In this document: positions 1 to 5,696 of the stretch, piece after piece
Position numbering within the stretch: the first letter of the stretch is position 1
Layout: each line of letters opens with the position of its first letter
Assembly (NCBI GenBank): GCA_002168015.1
Contig: NHCX01000129.1
Location: 2,787-8,482, forward strand
Source of the DNA: Verrucomicrobia bacterium TMED44
GTDB lineage: Bacteria; Verrucomicrobiota; Verrucomicrobiia; Opitutales; Seribacteraceae
DNA length: 5,696 nt
Direction: 5' to 3'
Program-made: the position numbers and the translations under genes
The notes under the pieces: generated by a model
Database searches by the model: none
The model's input: only the letters and a program-made list of their open reading frames with translations
Told to the model about the DNA's origin: nothing

Positions 1-1335
1 CAGAAAGGCTATTGGGCCACAGCCGTGGCAACGAACCTGATGGCGGAAGTTCCCCTTATCGGGCCCGCCCTGCAGAAAATCGTGGTGGGCGGATCAGAAT
101 ACGGACACCACACCCTGACCCGTTTTTTTGCCTTGCACGCAGGCGTCTTGCCCGCATCGCTTGTGGCACTGGTGGTGGCTCATATCTATTTATTCCGAAA
201 GCATGGTATTCATGTAAAGGAACCCAGACCCAAGCGTGATTCCTACTTCTGGCCCGACCAGGTGCTGAAGGATGCGATTGCCTGCCTCGCGGTGCTTTTG
301 GCCGTGGTGGCCCTGACCATTTACTTTCGGGGAGCTCCACTCGGACCACCTGCTGATCCATCCAATGAATTTCCTGCTCGTCCGGAATGGTACTTTCTTT
401 TTCTATTTCAACTTCTCAAATATGTCCCCGCATTCTGGGGGGCCGTTATCATCCCTGCTTTCCTGGGCCTATGGATGTTTCTCACGCCATTCATTGGCAA
501 GAGTAAAGGAGGTCATCAGTTCAATGTTGGGTTTTGGTGGGTGTTGATTGCAGGTTCCGCGGCTCTCACGGGGATGGCCATTTCCGAGGATCAGGCAAAT
601 CTTAAGCATGGTGCGGCCATTGAAGAGGCAAACTGGCAGGCTGAACGGGTGATCAAAATTGCCGACTCGGAAGGTATTCCTCCAGCGGGTGCGGTTACTC
701 TCCTACGAAAGGATCCACAAAATCAGGGGCGCCGTCTGTTCGCCTCCCATTGTGCAAGCTGTCACCGGTACAACGGGCATGATGGACGTGGATTCCCGGT
801 CGACGAGCCTCAATCCGCAGCGGATCTGGCTGGATTTGCCAGTGTTGAATGGATCACCGAATTGCTCGACTATGATCATTATGTATCCGAGAAATACTTT
901 GGAGGCACCAAATTTAAGGACGGGACCATGGCCCGCAAGGTACTGGCCAAGTACACCGAAGAGGAAGAGAAGCTACTACCTGAAATTGCCAAGCTTCTCT
1001 CAGACGGTGCAGAATTACCTTACGAAGAAAAATTGGACGAGGATATGCGCGAGGAACTTCTCTCCCTCTATTACAATGATGATCTGAAATTCGAGGATGG
1101 CAGAGCCTGCATTGAATGCCATGACATTGATTCCGAGGATGAAGGATCTGCACCCGACCTGACCGGATACGGATCACGGGAATGGTTGATTGCCTTCATT
1201 GAAAATCCCGAGGACAAAAGATTTTACGGCAAGAAGAATGACCGTATGCCCTGCTACGGCAGGGATGGAAAACTGAAGGATGAAGAGATCGCCATTTTAG
1301 TGGATTGGATAAGATCCCAGCCTGCCGATTTCTGA
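1..1335 (+). CDS. Cytochrome b6/subunit IV-type protein fused to a diheme cytochrome c tail (5' partial)
   Basis: Membrane subunit of a cytochrome bc-type quinol oxidoreductase, which passes electrons from quinol to c-type hemes while moving protons. The reading frame is open from base 1 and begins QKGYWATAV, a conserved internal cytochrome b sequence, so the true start lies upstream; GTG at 25 is not the start. Numbering from base 1, His46 and His61 are the heme b ligands of one helix, separated by 14 residues as in cytochrome b6 (13 in mitochondrial-type b). A PEWY quinol-site motif is at 128-131. Hydrophobic helices lie near 44-62, 91-108, 142-165 and 177-193. A soluble tail then carries two heme c sites, CASCH at 251-255 and CIECH at 370-374, with Met310 and Met416 as plausible sixth ligands. 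The two c domains resemble each other (DLAGFASVEWI and DLTGYGSREWL), which points to duplication. A Rieske gene upstream is expected but lies outside the window. The fold and function are secure; the exact complex is inferred. Confidence 0.93.
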   Translation, partial: QKGYWATAVATNLMAEVPLIGPALQKIVVGGSEYGHHTLTRFFALHAGVLPASLVALVVAHIYLFRKHGIHVKEPRPKRDSYFWPDQVLKDAIACLAVLLAVVALTIYFRGAPLGPPADPSNEFPARPEWYFLFLFQLLKYVPAFWGAVIIPAFLGLWMFLTPFIGKSKGGHQFNVGFWWVLIAGSAALTGMAISEDQANLKHGAAIEEANWQAERVIKIADSEGIPPAGAVTLLRKDPQNQGRRLFASHCASCHRYNGHDGRGFPVDEPQSAADLAGFASVEWITELLDYDHYVSEKYFGGTKFKDGTMARKVLAKYTEEEEKLLPEIAKLLSDGAELPYEEKLDEDMREELLSLYYNDDLKFEDGRACIECHDIDSEDEGSAPDLTGYGSREWLIAFIENPEDKRFYGKKNDRMPCYGRDGKLKDEEIAILVDWIRSQPADF

Positions 1336-1354
1336 TTGCATCACCGTCTTCTTC

Positions 1355-1366
1355 GAGGCTAGCCTC
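1355..1366. repeat. Perfect 12-base palindrome between cytochrome and sulfatase genes
   Basis: GAGGCTAGCCTC reads the same on both strands and sits in the 37-base gap between the cytochrome stop and the sulfatase ATG. Beyond one mismatch the arms extend a little further (CTT on the left with AGG on the right). It could be a small hairpin or a protein-binding site. No T-run follows it, so it is not a convincing terminator, and chance occurrence is possible. Confidence 0.3.
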
Positions 1367-1372
1367 TAGGCC

Positions 1373-2809
1373 ATGCCTGCATTAATCCTTAGATTACTTT
1401 TCATTCTTTCCCTTACCTGGGGAATAGTATGGTCGGCGGATAAAAACTCCCTTCCCCATATCATCTTGGTTATGTCTGATGATCATGGTTACGGGGATTG
1501 TGGATACACCGGCCATCCATTCGTCAAAACACCCCACTTGGACGATATGGCCCGATCCGGCGTGGTCTTTAATCGCTTCTACGCAAGTGCACCAGTCTGC
1601 TCCCCGACCCGGGCCAGCATTCTTACAGGCAGGCATCCCTTTCGGGTAAATGTCCCCAATCATGGCCACTATCTCCGCCCTCAGGAAATCACCATTGCCG
1701 AAAAATTAAAAGAAGCAGGATATATAACCGCACACTTTGGAAAGTGGCACATTGGATCTGTCCAACCCGACAGTCCAACTTCTCCCGGTGGGGCCGGTTT
1801 TGATGAATGGTTATCCGGTCTCAATTTTTTTGACAACGACCCCTACCTAAGTCGAAACGGTGAGTACATACAAATCAAAGGAGCAGGAACGGTCATCACC
1901 ATGGATGCGACCCTTGATTTTATTGAAAAACAGAACGGCAAGGGAAAGCCTATCTTCATCGTAAGCTGGTTCCCCTCTCCCCATTCTCCCCATCTTGAAA
2001 TTCCACAAGACATTCCCAATGCTTCCACATTGTACAATGAACAAAGATTGGGAATGAAAGGATACCTTCGCGAAATCACCCTGCTCGATCAACAAATTGG
2101 AAGACTACGCGAAAAATTAAGATCACTAAACATCGAACAAAACACCCTGCTTTTCTATTCGAGTGATAATGGTGGTCTTGACCAGAAAACCTCAGGTGGC
2201 AGAGCTAAAAAAGGGAGTATTTATGAAGGGGGACTAAGAATTCCCGCCATTTTAGAATGGCCTGTCAGATTTTCACCAAAAGAAATTAATACCCCATGTA
2301 TCTCATCCGATCTTTACCCCACTCTCCTTGGTATAGCCGGACTCAAAAAAGGAGAAGGTTATCTTCCATTGGATGGCACAGATATTATACCCATTATTTC
2401 CGGGAAAAAGAATAAACGGACAGCTATGGGATTCTGGCATGGGTTTAGAAACGGCCAATCGACATGGAACGACCGAATCATCAAGGCTCTATCAGATGCG
2501 AAGAACGAAGGTAAGCCAAATCCGTATCCCGAAAGGATGCTTAAAAATGTAAATGTATTCGAATCGTTCGATAAACAGCAGTTCCTTGGACATGCCGCTT
2601 GGAATGCCTGGCCCTGGAAACTTCATCGAATCCAAACTCTAAAGGAAACCCGATTCGAATTATACAATTTAGTCAAAGACCCGATGGAATCGGATGATCT
2701 TATCAAAAAACAGAAAAAAAGAGTCGATACTATGACATCTGACCTTGAAAAATGGCAACAATCCGTTCTGAATAGTTGGTCAGGTAGGGACTACTCAAAA
2801 AAAAATTAA
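1373..2809 (+). CDS. Secreted formylglycine-dependent sulfatase (S1 family, arylsulfatase-like)
   Basis: Hydrolyses sulfate esters, probably on carbohydrate, outside the cytoplasm. A signal peptide covers about residues 1-22: Arg7, a hydrophobic core, then a WSA cleavage site before DK. The catalytic signature CSPTRASILTG starts at Cys76, the residue converted to formylglycine by a maturase or FGE in this family. Other expected active-site parts are present: Asp36-Asp37 (SDDHGYGD) and Asp265-Asn266 (SSDNGG) for the calcium ion, Lys124 and His126 in GKWH, His204/His207 in SPHSPH, and Lys280 shortly before YEGGLR. The 478-residue length is normal and no disruption is seen. ATG 1373 is the only start that keeps the signal peptide; there is no well-spaced Shine-Dalgarno sequence. 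The substrate cannot be read from the sequence, but the lyase-like neighbour favours a sulfated polysaccharide. The 3' half is clearly more AT-rich than the 5' half, and the last codons run through nine A residues (2797-2805). Confidence 0.95.
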   Translation: MPALILRLLFILSLTWGIVWSADKNSLPHIILVMSDDHGYGDCGYTGHPFVKTPHLDDMARSGVVFNRFYASAPVCSPTRASILTGRHPFRVNVPNHGHYLRPQEITIAEKLKEAGYITAHFGKWHIGSVQPDSPTSPGGAGFDEWLSGLNFFDNDPYLSRNGEYIQIKGAGTVITMDATLDFIEKQNGKGKPIFIVSWFPSPHSPHLEIPQDIPNASTLYNEQRLGMKGYLREITLLDQQIGRLREKLRSLNIEQNTLLFYSSDNGGLDQKTSGGRAKKGSIYEGGLRIPAILEWPVRFSPKEINTPCISSDLYPTLLGIAGLKKGEGYLPLDGTDIIPIISGKKNKRTAMGFWHGFRNGQSTWNDRIIKALSDAKNEGKPNPYPERMLKNVNVFESFDKQQFLGHAAWNAWPWKLHRIQTLKETRFELYNLVKDPMESDDLIKKQKKRVDTMTSDLEKWQQSVLNSWSGRDYSKKN

Positions 2810-2870
2810 AAAAAATTTATTCCATAAACCATTGATAATCAGTAAGCCCTAAGAGAAATGAAAAAATATA

Positions 2871-2894
2871 TTAAAAAAAATGCATTTCTTTTGA
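2871..2894. repeat. AT-rich imperfect inverted repeat downstream of the sulfatase
   Basis: A run of A residues on the left and TTTCTTTTGAA on the right are complementary around a central TGCA, with one mismatch and one G-T pair; the core AAATGCATTT is perfect. It lies in the 115-base spacer (2810-2924), which otherwise holds only A/T runs and no recognisable promoter. The structure is weak because it has almost no G-C pairs. It could be a poor terminator or simply a product of AT-rich composition. Confidence 0.25.
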
Positions 2895-2924
2895 ACGTTT
2901 TGTAAGAACCCTCCGTCTTAACCA

Positions 2925-3839
2925 ATGACATCAGTCAGTTTGTTTCAGTTTAGTTTGTGTTTCAAAAGCCCAAGAACGCCGCAGAAGTGCGGCGTTTTTG
3001 TTTGTCTTTATTTTTGGATATTTTTCTCCCTTGGACTGGTTCAATTGATTGGAGCCGATTCCAAAGAAAATTTAAGTGAAATCAAACTTCGGCCAGATTC
3101 CCCATCAACCATCAGTGCAAGTGATCAGATAAAAAATGTATTTGGAAAATACTCCGTCGAGTCTCCATTGCTACAAGATTGGAAAGATCAGAACTTCGAA
3201 CATATAAAAATTGTCAAAGACAATGAATTAGAAAGTTCCTTTATGTTTAGCCTCCGCAGAGACATTGACGGTGACCGGAATAAAACATGGCCAAAAGGTA
3301 AGGAGAGACAAAGAAACGAAATTAAAGGCTACCAGAGTTCACCCGAACCGATGAAAGCCATTTCATCTGAAACTCACCAAATTAAATGGTATCTTAAGAT
3401 CGATAAGTCCTTTCAAATCAACAAACAATTTTGTCACTTCTTTCAATTGAAAGCGGTTGGTACGAAAAATATAGATGATCCGGTCTTAACCTTGTCAGGC
3501 GTAAAGGATAGGGGTAAACCCCAACTTCAGTTACAATGGTGGTCGCTTAAAGACTCAGGAAGAATCTTTCTGACCGACTGGGAAAGTTGTAAAGGCAAAT
3601 GGCTAGTCTGTGAATGCATATCCAAGTATTCACAAAATGGTTCCATTCATTTTTCTGTTCGCTCTATGGATGGCGAAATTAACCAAAAGAAACAATTGAA
3701 GAAACTTGAAACTTGGCGGGATGGGTTTTCCTTCGTTCGCCCAAAGTGGGGAATTTATCGAAGCCTGGCCAATGAAAGAGAGAAGCTTAATCAAGAAGAC
3801 CGGATATGGATGACGAACTTCAGTATACAAAAGTTTTAA
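2925..3839 (+). CDS. Putative secreted polysaccharide-lyase-like jelly-roll protein
   Basis: Likely an exported protein of 304 residues. The N-terminus has a long basic region (Lys14, Arg17, Lys21), a hydrophobic core at about 22-43 and an IGA cleavage site before DSKEN. The mature part carries a pattern I associate from memory with heparin-lyase-I-like and related jelly-roll carbohydrate-active proteins: RQRNEIK at 128-134, a W-K-x-D strand near 154-160, HFFQLK at 171-176, LQLQWW near 201-206, GKWLVCE near 224-230, GIYRS at 276-280 and a final IWMTNF strand. This family assignment is tentative and no catalytic residues are assigned; a non-enzymatic sugar-binding protein is the main alternative. 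ATG 2925 directly follows an in-frame TAA, and no ATG or GTG downstream would keep the signal peptide, so this start is favoured despite lacking a Shine-Dalgarno sequence and spanning a terminator-like hairpin. The next methionine is residue 107. The gene is AT-rich compared with its neighbours. With the adjacent sulfatase it suggests breakdown of a sulfated glycan. Confidence 0.7.
   Translation: MTSVSLFQFSLCFKSPRTPQKCGVFVCLYFWIFFSLGLVQLIGADSKENLSEIKLRPDSPSTISASDQIKNVFGKYSVESPLLQDWKDQNFEHIKIVKDNELESSFMFSLRRDIDGDRNKTWPKGKERQRNEIKGYQSSPEPMKAISSETHQIKWYLKIDKSFQINKQFCHFFQLKAVGTKNIDDPVLTLSGVKDRGKPQLQLQWWSLKDSGRIFLTDWESCKGKWLVCECISKYSQNGSIHFSVRSMDGEINQKKQLKKLETWRDGFSFVRPKWGIYRSLANEREKLNQEDRIWMTNFSIQKF
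2971..3003 (+). terminator. Strong intrinsic-terminator-like hairpin inside the leader of the lyase-like gene
   Basis: AACGCCGC (2975-2982) and GCGGCGTT (2989-2996) form a perfect 8-bp stem around a six-base loop (AGAAGT). The pairing continues outwards to C2971-G3000 through two A-T pairs and one G-T pair. A T-rich stretch follows (2995-3015, interrupted by a few other bases). This is the form of a rho-independent terminator on the + strand. It lies about 160 bases after the sulfatase stop, so it could end that transcript, yet it falls within codons 16-26 of the next reading frame. Either it ends the sulfatase mRNA or it attenuates the lyase-like gene. Confidence 0.72.
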
Positions 3840-3897
3840 TTCTCGATGATCTAGGCAAAGCTTGCCCCGGTCTGATCAGGCAACAATACTTAAGCTC

Positions 3898-4278
3898 ATG
3901 AGTGATCCAAGAGAAGGACAAACGACCATACAATCGAATAGACCATGGGGTGACATACATATGGTTGTTCGGAACCAGAAGTGCTCGGTTGATTTAACCG
4001 AAGTTAAACCGGGCGAGCGGGCGAGCCTACACTCTCACGCCATCAGGTATGAGCTTTTTCATTTTCTCGATGATGGTGGAATTTTGGAAATTGATGGGCA
4101 GCTTTTTTACCCCAAAGCTCACGAGGAATTTTTAATCAAACCAGAACAAAAACACCGCTTTTGGGCTGAAAAATCAATATTTCGTATGCTGGTCATCAGT
4201 TTTGGTCAGTGGAAAGCAGAGGATCAAATCAGACATGAAGATGATTACGGGAGAAAAGGTGAAACCCTTACACTCTAG
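3898..4278 (+). CDS. Stand-alone cupin of the type II mannose-6-phosphate isomerase family
   Basis: A 126-residue cytosolic single-domain cupin. From ATG 3898 it has RPWG at 15-18 (a hallmark of the family), the first cupin motif with PGE at 38-40, His45, His47 and Glu52, and the second motif with Pro82 and His86; these four His/Glu residues are the likely metal ligands. The C-terminus GQWKAEDQIRHEDDYGR closely follows the end of the isomerase half of bifunctional mannose-1-phosphate guanylyltransferase/mannose-6-phosphate isomerase proteins (EDDI...R.EDxYGR). The nucleotidyltransferase half is absent. The likely role is sugar-phosphate isomerisation or binding; the substrate is uncertain. 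An alternative TTG start at 3862 adds 12 residues and has AGG six bases upstream, whereas ATG 3898 has CAGG 17 bases upstream. I chose ATG because the homologous region begins near RPWG. The stop codon abuts the ATG of pdxA, so the two genes are almost certainly cotranscribed. Confidence 0.85.
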   Translation: MSDPREGQTTIQSNRPWGDIHMVVRNQKCSVDLTEVKPGERASLHSHAIRYELFHFLDDGGILEIDGQLFYPKAHEEFLIKPEQKHRFWAEKSIFRMLVISFGQWKAEDQIRHEDDYGRKGETLTL

Positions 4279-5262
4279 ATGTCAAAACCACGCATAGCCA
4301 TTACCATGGGTGATCCCGCGGGGATTGGCCCGGAAATTTGTATCGATATATTAAACGATCCAGAAATTTCCGCACAATGCAATCCCATCATTTTTGGAGA
4401 CTGGAATGTTCTACAAGCCTGTGCAGAGAAAACCAATAAATCCTTCAATGTTTCAAAAATCTCCGCACCAGAATTTTCAGGTATCCAGAGCCCGACCGTA
4501 TTCGATCATGCAATCATCGACACATCGAATTTTAGCCCAGGCACAGCTGATGCGAAAACGGGACGGGCAACATACGACTATATCACTTCTGCAATTCTGG
4601 CCACACAAGCTGGAAAAGTTCAGGCTGTGGTCACCTGCCCGGCAAATAAGGAAGCGATGCAAGCAGGAGGAGTAAGCCAACCCGGGCATACTGAAATCTT
4701 CGCCGAACATACCGGCGCGGAGAAGTTCTGCATGGCTTTTTTCTCCGATGAAATCAGTTGCAGCTTGGTAACTGTGCATTGCGGATACTCTGAAGTTCCT
4801 GCCCTTCTCTCAGTCGATAGGATTTACGATGTAATCTCACTTACCAGAGAGGCTCATCAAAAACTGCTCGGACGAGAGCCAAGACTTGCAGTATGCGGTC
4901 TTAACCCACACGGTGGCGAAAACGGATTATTTGGAAATCAGGAAGAGGAAAACCTCATCATTCCTGCCATTGAAAAAGCTAGAGAAGAGGGCATGGAACT
5001 ACTCGGCCCCCTCCCCCCTGACACTGCCTTTACCGCAAGCATCCGGGAATCAATCGATGCTTATGTGTGCATGTATCATGATCAGGGACTCATTCCCGTA
5101 AAAGCTCTTGCATTTGAAGAAGCTGTGAATGTTACCCTCGGACTTCCCATAATCCGTACCTCGGTGGATCATGGAACCGCTCTTGATATTGCCTGGCAGG
5201 GAAAAGCAGATCCCAGCAGTTTGAAATCCGCAGTCAGGTTAGCCGTTAAAATGTGTACCTAA
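4279..5262 (+). CDS. pdxA: 4-hydroxythreonine-4-phosphate dehydrogenase PdxA
   Basis: NAD-dependent cytosolic enzyme of the DXP-dependent pyridoxal 5'-phosphate pathway. It oxidises 4-phosphohydroxy-L-threonine; the product decarboxylates to 3-amino-1-hydroxyacetone phosphate, which PdxJ uses. The protein has 327 residues, the usual length. Family signatures are all visible: GDPAGIGPE at 11-19, PGHTE at 135-139, VHCGYSEVP at 166-174, GLNPHGGENG at 207-216, MYHDQGLIP at 265-273 and RTSVDHGTALDIA at 293-305. His167, His211 and His267 match the divalent-metal ligands of the E. coli enzyme. No disruption is seen. ATG 4279 directly follows the TAG of the cupin gene; the only purine-rich tract (AAAGGTG, 4256-4262) is too far for a good ribosome site, so reinitiation is likely. 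The GENGLFG loop is also reminiscent of the PdxA2 branch (threonate/erythronate phosphate dehydrogenases), so a catabolic role is the main alternative. No terminator hairpin is visible after the stop. Confidence 0.93.
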   Translation: MSKPRIAITMGDPAGIGPEICIDILNDPEISAQCNPIIFGDWNVLQACAEKTNKSFNVSKISAPEFSGIQSPTVFDHAIIDTSNFSPGTADAKTGRATYDYITSAILATQAGKVQAVVTCPANKEAMQAGGVSQPGHTEIFAEHTGAEKFCMAFFSDEISCSLVTVHCGYSEVPALLSVDRIYDVISLTREAHQKLLGREPRLAVCGLNPHGGENGLFGNQEEENLIIPAIEKAREEGMELLGPLPPDTAFTASIRESIDAYVCMYHDQGLIPVKALAFEEAVNVTLGLPIIRTSVDHGTALDIAWQGKADPSSLKSAVRLAVKMCT

Positions 5263-5320
5263 ACATAACCATTTTCCATTAAAGAAGAAAAAGAACCCAT
5301 CACTCCGTACATTTAGATAG

Positions 5321-5695
5321 TTCCTTGGAATGACTGCTTTATGTTGTGTCTCGATCTTGGTCAGCCGACGCCTAGCATGTTGATCTTATTGGTTCTTTCT
5401 ATGGTGGCCACCATTTTTGTATTTAACAACCTCAACTCTGCAAGCGATGCTTACTGGATGCTTCCAATGATTGGTTTCGCCCAGCTCTCTCTTTTTGCCG
5501 GCTACTCCATTTACTTCCCCGAGCTCTTCCCTACCCGGCTGCGCGGAACCGGAGACAGTTTCAGCTACAATACGGTGCGATACCTTGCCGCACCCCCCCA
5601 TTCTACTTGCTTACTTATCCACCTCACTCGGATTTCGAACAGGAGCGAGCCTAATGACCTGCGTCTACATTCTTGGAATCGTTGCCTTGATTTGA
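5321..5695 (+). pseudogene. C-terminal remnant of an MFS transporter, frameshifted
   Basis: The translation matches the last helices of a major facilitator superfamily permease (sugar/metabolite porter type) but is split over two frames. Frame 1 from ATG 5377 gives a membrane helix (LILLVLSMVATIFVF), then GFAQLSLFAGYSIYF and the family-typical PELFPTRLRGTG...YNTVRYLAAPP. After seven C residues (5593-5599) the sensible sequence continues in frame 2 as ILLAYLSTSLGFRTGA...VYILGIVALI and ends at TGA 5693-5695. Upstream, frame 2 from 5321 (FLGMTALCCVSILVSRRLA) looks like the preceding helix and its basic loop, which implies a second shift near 5375. A TAG at 5318-5320 closes that frame. Only about a quarter of a normal 400-residue MFS protein remains, the usual PETKG-like tail is missing, and 5263-5320 shows no transporter sequence. 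A sequencing error could explain one shift but not the missing N-terminal part. The substrate is unknown. Confidence 0.72.
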
Positions 5696-5696
5696 A

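Noticed and set aside
56..361. Minus-strand open frame of 101 codons
   Set aside because: It lies opposite the cytochrome gene, whose translation is unmistakable, and its product is Arg/Pro-rich with no recognisable motif; it is a shadow frame.
1355..1366. Palindrome as terminator of the cytochrome operon
   Set aside because: The stem would be very short once a loop is allowed, and no T-run follows. I list it only as an inverted repeat.
2797..2805. Nine A residues at the end of the sulfatase gene as a programmed slippage site
   Set aside because: Only the last two or three codons would be affected, no meaningful extension is seen, and the surrounding region is generally A-rich.
2832..2921. 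Sigma-70-type promoter for the lyase-like gene
   Set aside because: TTGATA (2832) and TATATT (2867) are too far apart, and TTGAAC (2891) has no acceptable -10 element at 16-18 bases, so no promoter can be supported.
4477..4779. Minus-strand open frame of 100 codons
   Set aside because: It is antisense to conserved pdxA sequence and has no motif or start signal of its own.
5386..5601. Minus-strand open frame of 71 codons
   Set aside because: It is antisense to clear MFS transporter sequence on the + strand and has no signature of its own.

Overview
The window reads as a stretch of chromosome from a free-living, probably aquatic bacterium, most likely of the Planctomycetes-Verrucomicrobia group. 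That placement is an inference from three things: a quinol oxidase cytochrome b fused to a diheme cytochrome c tail, a secreted formylglycine sulfatase next to a possible polysaccharide-degrading protein, and weak or absent Shine-Dalgarno sequences before the genes. No rRNA, tRNA, CRISPR array or intact mobile element is visible. All convincing genes lie on the + strand.

Layout. Positions 1-1335 hold the 3' part of a respiratory cytochrome b/c fusion gene whose start lies upstream of the window. After a 37-base gap comes a complete secreted sulfatase (1373-2809). An AT-rich spacer (2810-2924) leads into a secreted protein of about 300 residues (2925-3839). It resembles the heparin-lyase-like jelly-roll proteins, and its signal-peptide-coding region contains a strong terminator-like hairpin (2971-3003). 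Next are a small cupin of the type II mannose-6-phosphate isomerase family (3898-4278) and, with no base between stop and start, pdxA of vitamin B6 synthesis (4279-5262). The right end (about 5321-5695) carries the C-terminal remnant of an MFS transporter, broken by at least one frameshift.

How the parts relate. The cytochrome fusion is core energy metabolism and probably ends an upstream operon with a Rieske protein. The sulfatase and the lyase-like protein both carry export signals and could act together on a sulfated polysaccharide outside the cytoplasm. The cupin and pdxA look translationally coupled, although no obvious pathway joins them. Base composition falls from GC-rich in the cytochrome gene and the 5' half of the sulfatase to AT-rich in the 3' half of the sulfatase and the lyase-like gene, then rises again in pdxA. 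This suggests that the middle is an accessory insert.

I see no clear evidence of a wholly new system. The points most worth a second look are the hairpin inside the leader of the lyase-like gene, the architecture of the cytochrome fusion, and the decayed transporter.
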